Below, one piece after another: positions 1-9,724 of a stretch of 50,711 nt of DNA (position 1 is its first letter; each line of letters starts with the position of its first letter). Below the pieces are notes generated by a model. The model worked only from the letters and a program-made list of their open reading frames with translations. It was not told the origin of the DNA and ran no database searches. This stretch comes from Acinetobacter sichuanensis (GTDB lineage: Bacteria; Pseudomonadota; Gammaproteobacteria; Pseudomonadales; Moraxellaceae): NCBI RefSeq assembly GCF_003024515.2, contig NZ_PYIX02000031.1, forward strand, positions 1 through 50,711. The letters run 5' to 3'. A program made the position numbers and the translations under genes.

Positions 1-1
1 T

Positions 2-814
2 ATCTCTTTTGAAAGCTCATTTCATGGTCGCACATTATTTACAGTAAGTGCAGGTGGTCAACCGAAGTATTCTAAAGATTTTGCACCACTTCCAGCAGGT
101 ATTCGTCATATTCCATTTAATGATCTAGAAGCAGCAAAAGCAGCCATCAATGCCAATACCTGTGCAGTCATTGTCGAACCTATTCAGGGTGAAGGTGGGG
201 TTATTCCTGCAGATCCAGAGTTCTTAAAAGTATTACGTCAATGCTGTGATGAAGTCGGTGCGGTATTAATTTTTGATGAAGTACAAACAGGTGTGGGGCG
301 TACAGGTGCGTTATATGCCTATATGAATACTGATGTAACCCCTGATATTTTAACCACAGCAAAAGCGCTCGGTGGTGGTTACCCAATTGGTGCAATGCTA
401 ACCACAAATCGTTATGCCAATCAATTTTCAGTGGGTGACCACGGCACAACTTATGGAGGTAATCCATTAGCTTGTGCAGTTGCAAATGCTGTTTTTAGCT
501 TTATTAATCAGCCTGAAGTTTTATCGGGTGTAGAAGAACGTCATCAATATTTTGTACAACGTCTTGCTGAAATTAATCAAAAATATCCGATTTTCAAAGA
601 ATTCCGTGGTGAAGGTTTACTTTTAGGTTGTGTATTAAAAGATGAGTTTAAAGGTCAAGCCAAAAAAATCGTCAATTTAGCAGGTGATGAAGGTTTACTT
701 GCATTGGTTGCAGGTGCTGACGTTGTACGCTTCACACCATCATTAGTTATTCCATTTGCTGATATTGATGCGGGTTTACTCCGTTTTGAACACGCATTAG
801 CAAAATTTCAGTAA
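2..814 (+). CDS. astC: Succinylornithine transaminase (AstC), 5'-truncated by the window edge
   Basis: PLP-dependent class III aminotransferase that converts N2-succinylornithine and 2-oxoglutarate to succinylglutamate semialdehyde and glutamate, the third step of the arginine succinyltransferase pathway. The reading frame is open from base 2, so the N-terminal part lies outside the window. Visible hallmarks are an SFHGR segment at the very start, the EPIQGEGG block, the FDEVQTGVGRTG cofactor-binding block, and TAKALGGG, which holds the PLP-binding lysine. The stop is 18 bases before astA, and the next four genes are astA, astD, astB and astE, which makes AstC more likely than the biosynthetic paralogue ArgD. 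The enzyme may still have some acetylornithine activity, as known for the family. Confidence 0.93.
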   Translation: MSFESSFHGRTLFTVSAGGQPKYSKDFAPLPAGIRHIPFNDLEAAKAAINANTCAVIVEPIQGEGGVIPADPEFLKVLRQCCDEVGAVLIFDEVQTGVGRTGALYAYMNTDVTPDILTTAKALGGGYPIGAMLTTNRYANQFSVGDHGTTYGGNPLACAVANAVFSFINQPEVLSGVEERHQYFVQRLAEINQKYPIFKEFRGEGLLLGCVLKDEFKGQAKKIVNLAGDEGLLALVAGADVVRFTPSLVIPFADIDAGLLRFEHALAKFQ

Positions 815-832
815 TATCATCGGGAAGCATAT

Positions 833-1912
833 ATGATGTTAATTCGTTACATCCAAACAACTGATTTAGAAGATATTTACCAGTTAGCTGAAAAAGCAGG
901 TTTTGGTCTGACTTCATTACAACCGCATAGAGAAAAGTTGATGGCACGTATTCAACGTGCTTGTGACACTGTGCAAGGGATCACCCAAAAAGCAGATCAA
1001 GTCTATTTATTTGTACTTGAAGATACTCAAATGAATAAAGTCATTGGTTTATGCGGTATTGAAGTTGCATTAGGTTTAAGTGAGCCTTGGTATAACTTCC
1101 ATGTGGGCACACAAGTACATACATCCAATGCTTTAGGGGTATATAAATCATTACCTACCCTCTTTTTGAGTAATGACCATACCAATTGCAGTGAACTTTG
1201 TACGTTATTTTTAGATCCAGACTATCGTCAAAATGACAATGGAAGATTTTTATCAAAAGTACGTTTCTTATTTATTGCAGCTTTTCAGTCGCTGTTTGAA
1301 AAGAAAATAGTAGCAGAAATGCGTGGCTATTCGGATGAAAATGGTCATTCTCCATTTTGGGATTCAGTCGGTTATAAATTTTTTAATATTGAATTTACAC
1401 AAGCAGATTATTTAAGTGGCACAGGTCAAAAAGCGTTTATTGCTGAGTTAATGCCACGTTATCCGATTTATATCGACATGCTTCCTGTAGAAGCACAAAA
1501 AGTGATTGGTTTGGTACATCCCAATACTGTTCCTGCAAGTAAGTTATTGCATGAAGAAGGTTTACGCTTTCAAGGCTATGTTGATATTTTTGATGGTGGC
1601 GCAACCTTAGAAGCAGATGTTGAAAACTTACGTGCTTTAAAACAAAGCCAAAGTGCAACTGTAGAAATTGTCTCTGAAATTAGCCAAGCGCAAACAACGA
1701 GCCCGCTCATGATTGCCAATGATCATTATGCAGACTATAAAGCGATTTTAGTTTTTCATGCACCTGTTGATGGTGTATTACAACTCACTGAGCAACAAGC
1801 AGCTCAACTCAATGTACAAGAACATGATGTTGTACGTCTCCTTTCGATCAGAGTATCTGAACAGGATGCCGTTAAACAACTCTCACATCATACGCTAGGA
1901 GAGGCTGCATAA
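833..1912 (+). CDS. astA: Arginine N-succinyltransferase (AstA)
   Basis: First enzyme of the AST pathway: succinyl-CoA plus L-arginine gives N2-succinylarginine and CoA. At 359 aa it is close to the usual length (about 340-345), with a slightly longer C-terminus. Family blocks readable in order are [88 protein letters not shown] and [11 protein letters not shown]. Two in-frame ATGs lie at 833 and 836. A GGGAAG ribosome-binding site at 822-827 is better spaced for 836, but homologues commonly start Met-Met, so 833 is kept. The stop overlaps the astD start (TAATG), which implies translational coupling. Confidence 0.95.
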   Translation: MMLIRYIQTTDLEDIYQLAEKAGFGLTSLQPHREKLMARIQRACDTVQGITQKADQVYLFVLEDTQMNKVIGLCGIEVALGLSEPWYNFHVGTQVHTSNALGVYKSLPTLFLSNDHTNCSELCTLFLDPDYRQNDNGRFLSKVRFLFIAAFQSLFEKKIVAEMRGYSDENGHSPFWDSVGYKFFNIEFTQADYLSGTGQKAFIAELMPRYPIYIDMLPVEAQKVIGLVHPNTVPASKLLHEEGLRFQGYVDIFDGGATLEADVENLRALKQSQSATVEIVSEISQAQTTSPLMIANDHYADYKAILVFHAPVDGVLQLTEQQAAQLNVQEHDVVRLLSIRVSEQDAVKQLSHHTLGEAA

Positions 1913-3381
1913 TGTCTTTAGGCTCTGTATTTATTGCTGGACAATGGTCAAATGCAATGGGTTCTGACTTTGTCAAAACCAATCCCGTTGGTGAAGCGAT
2001 CATTTGGTCTGGTCAAGAAGCAACGGTGGATGATGTACAACGTGCATGTTTAGCTGCTCGTCAACAATTTTTAAGTTGGTCACAAACATCACTGAGTTCT
2101 CGTATTGAAATTGTTGAGAAATTTGTTGCTCTATTGAAAGAAAATCAAGAGCATTTAGCAAATGTCATCAGTCAAGAAACCAGCAAACCTCGTTGGGAAA
2201 CATTAACTGAAGTGCAATCGATGATTGCTAAAGCTGCTATTTCTATTCGCGCATATCAACAACGTACAGGTGATACAGCAACAGATTTACCTGATGGTAA
2301 AGCCACATTACGACATCGTCCACATGGTGTTTTGGCTGTCTTTGGTCCGTATAATTTTCCTGGGCACTTGCCTAATGGACATATTATTCCTGCTTTAATT
2401 GCAGGGAACTGTATTGTTTTCAAACCAAGTGAGTTAACCCCGTGGACAGCAGAAGAAACCGTCAAAATTTGGCAACAAGCTGGCTTACCTAATGGCGTGT
2501 TAAATTTAATTCAAGGTGGGCGTAGTACGGGTGAAGCTTTAGCCGAAGCACATGAATTAGATGGTATTTTATTTACAGGTAGTGCAAATACTGGCTATCA
2601 CTTGCATAAATTAATCGCGGGTCAACCTGAGAAAATACTGGCGCTTGAAATGGGTGGAAATAACGCACTCATTATTGATGATAATACTGATTTAGATGCG
2701 GCTGTCCATCTGGCAATCCAATCTGCATTTATTTCGGCAGGTCAACGATGTACTTGTGCACGCCGAATTTTAGTCAAAAATTCTGAGTTTGGTGATCGAT
2801 TCATTCAACGTTTTGTTGAAGTGGCAAAAAACTTAAAAATTGATACTTGGAATGCGACTGAACAACCTTTTATGGGTGGTGTAATTTCAGCCCAAGCCGC
2901 AGCAGGATTATTAACCGCTCAAGAACAGTTAATACAGCTAGGTGCCAAACCTTTAGCTCAAATGCGTTTATTGCAAGAACATTCATCATTGCTGAGTGCA
3001 GGTATTTTGGATGTAACGGGTATTGAAAATATTCCCGATGAGGAGTATTTTGGACCGCTCACTAAAATCTATCGTTATCATGACTTTAGTGATGCTTTAA
3101 AATTAGCCAATCAAACTAAATTTGGTTTAGCTGTTGGCTTAATCTCTCCAAATCGCGAATTGTATGAACAACTACTCTCTTCAGCACGTGCTGGCATTGT
3201 TAACTGGAATAAACCCTTGACTGGGGCATCAAGCGCAGCCCCTTTTGGTGGTATTGGTGCATCAGGCAATCATCGCCCAAGTGCATTCTATGCTGCTGAT
3301 TATTGTGCATGGCCAATGGCATCACTAGAAAGTGATCATATTGCATTGCCACAAACATTATCGCCTGGTTTAGTCTTTTAA
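1912..3381 (+). CDS. astD: Succinylglutamate semialdehyde dehydrogenase (AstD)
   Basis: NAD-dependent aldehyde dehydrogenase that oxidises N-succinylglutamate 5-semialdehyde to N-succinylglutamate, the fourth AST step. The 489 aa length is typical. Aldehyde dehydrogenase landmarks are [13 protein letters not shown] (the family Asn), [15 protein letters not shown] (nucleotide-binding region), LEMGGNN (general-base Glu) and [11 protein letters not shown] (catalytic Cys). PDEEYFGPL and the C-terminal [15 protein letters not shown] are also typical of AstD. Its ATG overlaps the last base of the astA stop codon. It is read as part of one astCADBE transcript. Confidence 0.95.
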   Translation: MSLGSVFIAGQWSNAMGSDFVKTNPVGEAIIWSGQEATVDDVQRACLAARQQFLSWSQTSLSSRIEIVEKFVALLKENQEHLANVISQETSKPRWETLTEVQSMIAKAAISIRAYQQRTGDTATDLPDGKATLRHRPHGVLAVFGPYNFPGHLPNGHIIPALIAGNCIVFKPSELTPWTAEETVKIWQQAGLPNGVLNLIQGGRSTGEALAEAHELDGILFTGSANTGYHLHKLIAGQPEKILALEMGGNNALIIDDNTDLDAAVHLAIQSAFISAGQRCTCARRILVKNSEFGDRFIQRFVEVAKNLKIDTWNATEQPFMGGVISAQAAAGLLTAQEQLIQLGAKPLAQMRLLQEHSSLLSAGILDVTGIENIPDEEYFGPLTKIYRYHDFSDALKLANQTKFGLAVGLISPNRELYEQLLSSARAGIVNWNKPLTGASSAAPFGGIGASGNHRPSAFYAADYCAWPMASLESDHIALPQTLSPGLVF

Positions 3382-3397
3382 TTTGGAGTGATTCATA

Positions 3398-4741
3398 ATG
3401 TCAGGATTTGAAATAAATTTTGATGGGCTAGTAGGACCAACGCATCATTATGCAGGTCTAGCTTTTGGTAATGAAGCCTCATTTAAACATCGTCATTTAA
3501 TTTCAAATCCTCGACTAGCTGCGCAACAAGGTCTAGAGAAAATGAAGGCTTTGGCAGATTTAGGATTAAAACAAGCGGTATTACCGCCCCATCATCGTCC
3601 TATTTTGCCTGAATTACATCGACTCGGGTTTCAAGGTTCAGACCATCATTGTCTAGAACAAGCGTATCAAGATGCACCACAAATTTTATCTGCGCTTTAT
3701 TCAGCATCTTCAATGTGGACTGCAAATGCAGCCACAGTAAGTCCATCGGCAGATACGCAGGATCAGAAAATTCATTTTACGCCTGCAAATTTATGTTTGA
3801 ATTATCATCGTCATTTAGAACAATACAGCACAGAAAAAATCTTTAAACGTATTTTTCAGGATGAAAATTATTTTGTACATCATCATGCTTTACCAAATGT
3901 TCCTCTGTTTGGTGATGAGGGTGCTGCAAATCATTTACGGTTTTGTCAGGATTACGATCAAGCTGGTGTCGAGGTTTTTGTCTATGGCAAAAGTTTTTCG
4001 CAAAAACAGCAGCATACACCGACACAATATCCTGCCCGACAAAGTTTAGAAGCCAGTCAAGCGATTGCGCGTTTACATGGTTTGAATGCAAAAAATGTAT
4101 GTTTTTTACAGCAAAACCCCGAGGTTATTGATCAAGGGGTCTTTCATAATGATGTGATTTCTGTAAATAATAAAAATGTGCTTTTTACCCATGAAAAAGC
4201 CTTTTTAAATCAAGATCAAGTTTTAAAGCAACTGACTGAACAATTACAACAACAGTCTATTTCACTCAATATTATCCAAGTACCCGAGCAACTAGTCAGC
4301 GTACAAGATGCGGTCAATTCTTATTTATTTAATAGTCAAATCATCAGTCATCCAAATGGCACAATGACTTTAGTTTTGCCAGAAGAAGCACGTCAAAATC
4401 AGGCTGTTTGGAATTATTTACAACAACATTTATTAGCAGAAAAAACCATTGATAACATTCAGTTTTTTAACCTAAGAGAAAGTATGCAAAATGGCGGTGG
4501 ACCTGCTTGCTTGCGTTTACGGGTTGCTGTTAATGCACAAGAATATGCTGCTATTCATCCTCATATTTTTTTGAATGATCATTTGTTTATCCAACTTCAT
4601 GCTTGGATTGAACGACATTATCGTGATCGTTTATCTATACATGATCTCATCGACCCTCAATTGATGAGCGAAACTCAAACTGCCTTAGATGAATTAACTC
4701 AGATTTTGGCACTAGGAGCTATTTATTCTTTTCAAACCTAA
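3398..4741 (+). CDS. astB: N-succinylarginine dihydrolase (AstB)
   Basis: Hydrolyses N2-succinylarginine to N2-succinylornithine, CO2 and two ammonia, the second AST step. It belongs to the guanidino-group-modifying (amidinotransferase fold) superfamily. At 447 aa it matches the family length. Recognisable blocks are the N-terminal NFDGLVGPTHHYAGL, SSMWTANAATVSPSADT, the FGDEGAANHLRF motif, QQNPEVIDQGVFHNDVISV, and the C-terminal NGGGPACLRLRV around the catalytic Cys. A GGAG ribosome-binding site sits about 9 bases before the ATG. The gene lies 16 bases after astD and 20 bases before astE, so it is in the same operon. Confidence 0.95.
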   Translation: MSGFEINFDGLVGPTHHYAGLAFGNEASFKHRHLISNPRLAAQQGLEKMKALADLGLKQAVLPPHHRPILPELHRLGFQGSDHHCLEQAYQDAPQILSALYSASSMWTANAATVSPSADTQDQKIHFTPANLCLNYHRHLEQYSTEKIFKRIFQDENYFVHHHALPNVPLFGDEGAANHLRFCQDYDQAGVEVFVYGKSFSQKQQHTPTQYPARQSLEASQAIARLHGLNAKNVCFLQQNPEVIDQGVFHNDVISVNNKNVLFTHEKAFLNQDQVLKQLTEQLQQQSISLNIIQVPEQLVSVQDAVNSYLFNSQIISHPNGTMTLVLPEEARQNQAVWNYLQQHLLAEKTIDNIQFFNLRESMQNGGGPACLRLRVAVNAQEYAAIHPHIFLNDHLFIQLHAWIERHYRDRLSIHDLIDPQLMSETQTALDELTQILALGAIYSFQT

Positions 4742-4761
4742 CTTATGGAGCTGTAAAAATT

Positions 4762-5733
4762 ATGGAAGATTTTCTAAAATTGACATTGAGCGGTGAGCAA
4801 CCATCGCAAAAATCTGGAGAAAACCAGATCTTACTGTGGGAATGGATTGCCGAAGGGATTATTCAATTTACCCCACGCCAATCCTATCAAAAAGCCATTG
4901 TATTATCCGCAGGTATTCATGGCAATGAAACTGCACCTATTGAAATTTTAAATCAAATTTGTACTGATTTAATTACAGGAAAATTACATTTAAAAGAACA
5001 GGTTCTTATGATATTGGGGCATCCTGAAGCGATGCGTCAAGGTGTTCGTTATCTAAATAATGATCTCAACCGTATGTTTTGCGGAGGCAGAGTACATTTA
5101 GATGAAGACCAAGAAACACAAAGAGCCTTTCAGCTTGAAAATACTGTTTCTGACTTTTTTAGTCATCAAAATCATGATGTAGATTTTTATCATTATGACT
5201 TACATACCGCAATTCGTGCTTCATTACTCCCGACTTTTGCACTCTTGCCCTTAAAGAAAGTGCCTTATAACACCACTTTATTAGAAAGCTTAAATGCTGC
5301 CCAATTAGATGCGATTGTGAGCCATAATTGTGCTGGGAAAACCTTTACGAGCTATACCAGTGAGCAATTTAATGCTCAAAGTTGTACACTTGAATTAGGT
5401 AAAGCACAGCCTTTTTCACACAATAATCTAGAAGATTTTGAAGCAACAAATGTCATGCTTCGTGCGCTTTTGAGCCAAACTAACCTATGTCCTACTGAAA
5501 ACAATAAAACTAAATATTTTAGTGTCATTGAAAATATCATTAAAAATAATCATAGCTTTAAGCTAAATATCCCTGCTAATGCTCCAAATTTCACCTCTTT
5601 TTCACAGGGCGAAATTCTATATTCTCAAGATAAACAAGATTATATTGTTGAAAATGAAAAAATATGGATTTTATTTCCTAACCCTGATGTAAAGGTTGGA
5701 TTAAGAGCAGGATTAATATTAAAAGAATCCTAA
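4762..5733 (+). CDS. astE: Succinylglutamate desuccinylase (AstE)
   Basis: Zinc-dependent carboxypeptidase-like hydrolase (AstE/aspartoacylase family) that splits N-succinylglutamate into succinate and glutamate, the last AST step. It is 323 aa, normal length. Zinc-binding signals are GIHGNETAPIE (His and Glu) near residue 52 and YDLHTAIR (His) near residue 150; the RYLNNDLNRMF substrate block lies between them, and TLELGKAQPF carries the catalytic Glu region. A GGAG ribosome-binding site precedes the ATG. It closes the ast operon. Only AT-rich sequence without a clear GC-rich terminator follows. Confidence 0.94.
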   Translation: MEDFLKLTLSGEQPSQKSGENQILLWEWIAEGIIQFTPRQSYQKAIVLSAGIHGNETAPIEILNQICTDLITGKLHLKEQVLMILGHPEAMRQGVRYLNNDLNRMFCGGRVHLDEDQETQRAFQLENTVSDFFSHQNHDVDFYHYDLHTAIRASLLPTFALLPLKKVPYNTTLLESLNAAQLDAIVSHNCAGKTFTSYTSEQFNAQSCTLELGKAQPFSHNNLEDFEATNVMLRALLSQTNLCPTENNKTKYFSVIENIIKNNHSFKLNIPANAPNFTSFSQGEILYSQDKQDYIVENEKIWILFPNPDVKVGLRAGLILKES

Positions 5734-6063
5734 ACCAAAGCCGTACCCGTTATACAGCAATGTAATAAACTAAATTTATATGTTTATTTATATTGATCCT
5801 TTTTAATATTTTACCAAAACAGTAAATGTTTAAAAACCACTTAGATGAAGTTGAAAAATATTGTCATAAAAATTTTATTTATTCATTATATTTTAAATAA
5901 AATGAGTGTAAAAATTTATATTCAATCATGACAAATATATTTAATTTCAATTTTTTAATATTATATCAAGCTAAAATTTATTTTAGTCAAAATAATATCT
6001 GGTTTAAAAAGCATTTATTGCCAAAACATTTATAACCCTTGTTATAAATTGGAGTGATCATTG
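5734..6063. other. AT-rich intergenic region between astE and the permease
   Basis: About 330 bases with no convincing gene. It contains a 9-base perfect inverted repeat (5873-5881 with 5894-5902, all A/T) that could form a weak hairpin. Near the permease it holds the short palindrome TTATAA-N6-TTATAA and a GGAG ribosome-binding site at 6051-6054. I see no strong promoter consensus and no known riboswitch fold here. Confidence 0.5.
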
Positions 6064-7542
6064 ATGCAAAAAAATGATAGTAAGCCATTTTTAGAAGGAG
6101 ATCTTCTAGGAGGCAATCATATTAGCCCTGAAGAAGAAGATAAACTTCAACGTTCATTAACCAATCGTCATATTCAAATGATTGCAATTGGTGGTGCAAT
6201 TGGTACAGGATTATTCATGGGTTCAGGAAAAACACTGAGTGTTTCTGGAACTTCTGTTTTATTTACTTACCTGATTATTGGTTTCTTTTTATTTTTTGTT
6301 ATGCGGGCGATGGGTGAAATTCTCCTTTCTAACCTGAACCACAAAACTTTCGCAGACTTTGTTACCGCCTATGTTGGACCTGGAGCAGGTTATTTTATTG
6401 GTTGGTCATATTGGTTAAACTGGGTTGTCACTGCGATTGCAGATGTCATTATCATTGGTGGCTATATGCAATTTTGGTATCCAGACTTACCTGTTTGGAT
6501 TCCTGCATTTACTTCAATTATCATTTTAACTTTACTGAATTTTATTGTAGTAAAAACTTTTGGTGAAGTTGAATTTTGGCTGTCTCTCATCAAAATTTTT
6601 GCCATTATTGCCTTTTTAGTTGTCGGGCTTTACTTGGTCAGTACGAGTTTTGTTTCACCAAGTGGCGTAACAGCGTCAGTTTCACATTTATTTGAAAAAG
6701 AGTCATTTTTACCGCATGGCTTGGCAGGCTTTTTAGCAGGATTTCAAATTGCCGTCTTTGCTTTTACGGGTATTGAGCTTGTTGGAACAACAGCTGCTGA
6801 AACGAAAAACCCACATCAAGCTTTACCTCGAGCAATTAACTCAATTCCATTACGTATTGTCTTATTTTATATTTGCGCGCTTGCTTTTATTATCTGTGTA
6901 ACTTCTTGGTCTAAAATTGCACCTGATAAAAGTCCATTTGTTGAAATGTTTACATTAATTGGACTGCCGATTGCCGCAGGTTTAGTCAATTTTGTTGTAG
7001 CAACTTCTGCATTATCTTCTGCAAATAGTGGTATTTTTGCAACTAGCCGTATGCTTTACGGTTTATCTCTAGAAAAAGATGCACCAACAATATTTAGTAA
7101 ACTTTCTAAAAGTAAAGTTCCATTAAATAGTCTAATGTTTTCGATGATTTGTGTTGTGATTGGAACTTCTATTTTATTTCTTGTTCCAAATGTAATGACT
7201 GCTTTTACGATAGTCACCGCTTTTATTTCTATTTTATGTATCTTTACTTTTGCCATGATTATTGTGGCATATATCGCGTATCGTAAAAAATCCCCTGAAT
7301 TACATGCTGCATCTTTATATAAAATGCCAGGTGGATTATTTATGGCTTGGTCTACTTTAATCTTTCTTATATTTGTAGTCGTCGTTTTAGCATTTGATCA
7401 TGACACCATGATTTCATTAGTTGCTTCTCCTATTTGGTTTATTGGACTTTATTTTGGGTATAAATTTAAACTCAAAAAAATAAGAAAAAACCAAGAGAAA
7501 GAATCTCCTGTTAGTGAAGTTGAAACATTAAGCTCTAATTAG
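6064..7542 (+). CDS. CycA-like amino-acid permease (APC superfamily, AAT family)
   Basis: Inner-membrane amino-acid:proton symporter with about 12 hydrophobic segments, 492 aa. Reading along the protein it closely resembles E. coli CycA (D-serine/D-alanine/glycine permease). Shared blocks are LTNRHIQMIAIGGAIGTGLFMGSGK, FFVMRAMGEILLSNL, the GLAGFLAGFQIAVFAFTGIELVGTTAAETK block, PRAINSIPLRI and SSANSGIFATSRMLYGL. Start: a TTG at 6061 is in frame, but ATG 6064 has the better spacing (9) to GGAG. It follows the ast operon and precedes an exported amidohydrolase, so the true substrate may be another amino acid. Family is certain, substrate is inferred. Confidence 0.85.
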   Translation: MQKNDSKPFLEGDLLGGNHISPEEEDKLQRSLTNRHIQMIAIGGAIGTGLFMGSGKTLSVSGTSVLFTYLIIGFFLFFVMRAMGEILLSNLNHKTFADFVTAYVGPGAGYFIGWSYWLNWVVTAIADVIIIGGYMQFWYPDLPVWIPAFTSIIILTLLNFIVVKTFGEVEFWLSLIKIFAIIAFLVVGLYLVSTSFVSPSGVTASVSHLFEKESFLPHGLAGFLAGFQIAVFAFTGIELVGTTAAETKNPHQALPRAINSIPLRIVLFYICALAFIICVTSWSKIAPDKSPFVEMFTLIGLPIAAGLVNFVVATSALSSANSGIFATSRMLYGLSLEKDAPTIFSKLSKSKVPLNSLMFSMICVVIGTSILFLVPNVMTAFTIVTAFISILCIFTFAMIIVAYIAYRKKSPELHAASLYKMPGGLFMAWSTLIFLIFVVVVLAFDHDTMISLVASPIWFIGLYFGYKFKLKKIRKNQEKESPVSEVETLSSN

Positions 7543-7618
7543 TTTTTATACCCCAAGGACAGAATATATTTATTTTACACACATAAATATATTCAACATT
7601 ATTTTAAGGATTTAACCC

Positions 7619-9355
7619 ATGAAACCTCTATATAAAGCATTATCTTTTGCAATCGGTAGTATTATTTTCCCATCCGCTTATGCAGCGACAGATTTAGTAC
7701 TGATCAATGGTAAGATTTTTACTGCAAATGCTCAACAAGAGCATGTGCAAGCTTTAGCAATTGAGGGTGATCACATTCAAGCTGTTGGTACAAATCAAAC
7801 AATTAAAAAACTAATTAATAAAAACACACAAGTTATCGACTTAAAAGGGAAAAGCGTTTTTCCTGGAATGATTGATTCACATAGTCATGCTGTATTAGGT
7901 GGGATTCAATTAGGTTCTGCCGATTTGCTTGATGAAATTTTATCTACCGATGAGATTGAAAAAAAGGTCAATGATTTTCATACAAAAGGACTCACGCTCA
8001 GTGATGGTACACTAAAAGTACTTGGCGTGAATGGCGCTGCATGGGTACATGCTGATGAACTCAATCAACGTTTTAATCAAGGACAATGGCATGAAGCACC
8101 ATTGGCTTTAATGGGCAGCGATTATCATACTGGCTGGGCAAATGATGTCGTGCTTAAAAAAGCAGGCATTAATAAGCAAATGATTGAAAACTTGCCAAAA
8201 GCGGAGCAACACAATTATGGACGTCTTAAAAATGGCGAACCAAATGGCTTATTAGTAGATGCAGCTTGGGATAAAGTCTCTTCTAGTTTACCAAAATATA
8301 CTGAACAAGAAGTTGATCAGGCAACTGAACGTGCTGTTGCCTATAATAACCGCTATGGTATTACTGCATGGATGGATCCTGCTGCAAATGTCACTCCGAG
8401 TGATTCCATTTTTTCTATTGTACCCACTGAAAAAACGGTAGGCATTTTACCGGGTTATAAAAATTTATCGCAACAAGGTAAATTGAACGCTCATGTAGTC
8501 GCACTTTTGGTTATGAATTCAAAAAGTACACCAAAAGATATTGAAGTGATTAATAAAGTCCGCCAACAGTTTCAAAATGTTGACCATTTATATATGTCTG
8601 GCGTAAAAATTTTTGCAGATGGTATTTTAAGATATCCAATGCAAAGTGCTGCCGTTTTACAGCCTTATAAAAACTCAAACAAACGTGGTGATTTACTGGT
8701 CGATGAAAATCATTTCGGTGAATTGGTCACAGCACTCGACAAACAAGGCTTAATCGTTCATGTCCATGCTATTGGTGATCGTGCAGTGCGAGAAACTTTA
8801 AATGCCGTTGAACAAGCACGTCAAAAGCAACAAAGTAATATTGGTCATTCAATCACTCATATGCAACTGGTCAGTGCAGAAGATATTCCTCGATTCAAAG
8901 CTTTAAATGTTTATCCATCGATGCAATTGGCATGGGCTGCTGCAGATGAATATCGCATTCCGCCTGTAAAACCTTATATTGATGAAAAAGCATTTGAGCT
9001 AATGTATCCCGTACAATCGTTGAAAAAAGCAGGAGCAATTATCGCTGGCGCAAGTGATTGGCCTGATTCTCCTCCAAATCCGTGGTTATCTATTCAGCAA
9101 GGGATTACTCGTGAAGGCTCCTACGGTGTGTTAAATGCCAATGAACGTTTAGAGCGTAAAGATATGTTTTATGCCTACACTTTAAATGCAGCCAAACTCA
9201 TTGGATTGTCTAATATGATTGGCTCACTTGAAAATGGTAAAAAGGCTGACTTTATTATTTTAGATCGAGATGTATTTAATACACCAACCCACCAATTAAA
9301 AGATACTGAAGTTTTACAAACTTATTTTGGAGGAAAATTAGTCTACTCTAAATAA
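7619..9355 (+). CDS. Exported amidohydrolase, YtcJ/NfdA-like
   Basis: 578 aa metal-dependent amidohydrolase (amidohydrolase_3 type) with an N-terminal signal peptide (Lys at positions 2 and 6, hydrophobic core, cleavage near AYA-A at about residue 22), so probably periplasmic. Domain order: beta-sandwich start DLVLINGKIFTAN; metal-binding DSHSHAV near residue 86; a long TIM-barrel body with VHVHAIGDRAVRE and GHSITHMQLV; the late GASDWPDSPPNPW block; and a C-terminal TLNAAKLIGL/GSLENGKKADFIILD segment. YtcJ/N-formamide-deformylase relatives hydrolyse N-substituted amides or formamides. Its substrate here is unknown. It lies 76 bases after the permease, which suggests cleavage of an N-acyl compound followed by amino-acid uptake (inference). 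Confidence 0.8.
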   Translation: MKPLYKALSFAIGSIIFPSAYAATDLVLINGKIFTANAQQEHVQALAIEGDHIQAVGTNQTIKKLINKNTQVIDLKGKSVFPGMIDSHSHAVLGGIQLGSADLLDEILSTDEIEKKVNDFHTKGLTLSDGTLKVLGVNGAAWVHADELNQRFNQGQWHEAPLALMGSDYHTGWANDVVLKKAGINKQMIENLPKAEQHNYGRLKNGEPNGLLVDAAWDKVSSSLPKYTEQEVDQATERAVAYNNRYGITAWMDPAANVTPSDSIFSIVPTEKTVGILPGYKNLSQQGKLNAHVVALLVMNSKSTPKDIEVINKVRQQFQNVDHLYMSGVKIFADGILRYPMQSAAVLQPYKNSNKRGDLLVDENHFGELVTALDKQGLIVHVHAIGDRAVRETLNAVEQARQKQQSNIGHSITHMQLVSAEDIPRFKALNVYPSMQLAWAAADEYRIPPVKPYIDEKAFELMYPVQSLKKAGAIIAGASDWPDSPPNPWLSIQQGITREGSYGVLNANERLERKDMFYAYTLNAAKLIGLSNMIGSLENGKKADFIILDRDVFNTPTHQLKDTEVLQTYFGGKLVYSK

Positions 9356-9724
9356 TAACGCATTAAAAATACTTCAAATCTTTTCAGTAAAGGTTCATTT
9401 CAAGCACAACTTAAAATAAATGAACCTTTACCCTAAATTACTCATTTTACAAGGAATACTTAAAAAAGGCGGTCATGGATGATATTGACGCTTTAGCCCT
9501 ACTTTTTTTTATTTTTTGTTCAACGTGATTTGAAAGATAAATTATGTGAAAAGCATATGAATCATTTATTTATAAAATCAAATGATTTTTATATTTTCAA
9601 ACTCAAGTTTTTCACGCTATTTTTTTCAATATGAGTCATTGAATGGGTGGTTAAAAAGTTAATTTTTACATCTCACCACCTAACCATTTTGACATGAATG
9701 CGTCATTATAAGTGATTAAATTAA
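9356..9724. other. Intergenic region with several hairpins before the porin
   Basis: About 370 bases without a credible gene. It holds a 13-base perfect inverted repeat just after the amidohydrolase (annotated separately) and an 8-base perfect inverted repeat at 9560-9567/9580-9587 followed by T residues. A 6-base GGTGGT/ACCACC pair (9646-9651/9675-9680) lies in what would be the porin leader. The porin ATG lacks a recognisable purine-rich ribosome-binding site. Confidence 0.45.
9388..9430 (+). terminator. Probable terminator hairpin after the amidohydrolase
   Basis: Perfect 13-base inverted repeat (9388-9400 and 9418-9430) with a 17-base loop, 32 bases after the amidohydrolase stop. The trailing T run is weak, so termination efficiency is uncertain. 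Confidence 0.5.

Noticed and set aside
201..485. Minus-strand open frame of 94 codons inside astC
   Set aside because: Lies entirely antisense to the conserved astC reading frame; composition is that of a shadow frame, with no ribosome-binding site or family motif.
3843..4091. His/Gln-rich antisense open frame and overlapping plus frames inside astB
   Set aside because: All are covered by the clearly conserved AstB protein; the low-complexity His content is what the antisense of AT-rich codons gives.
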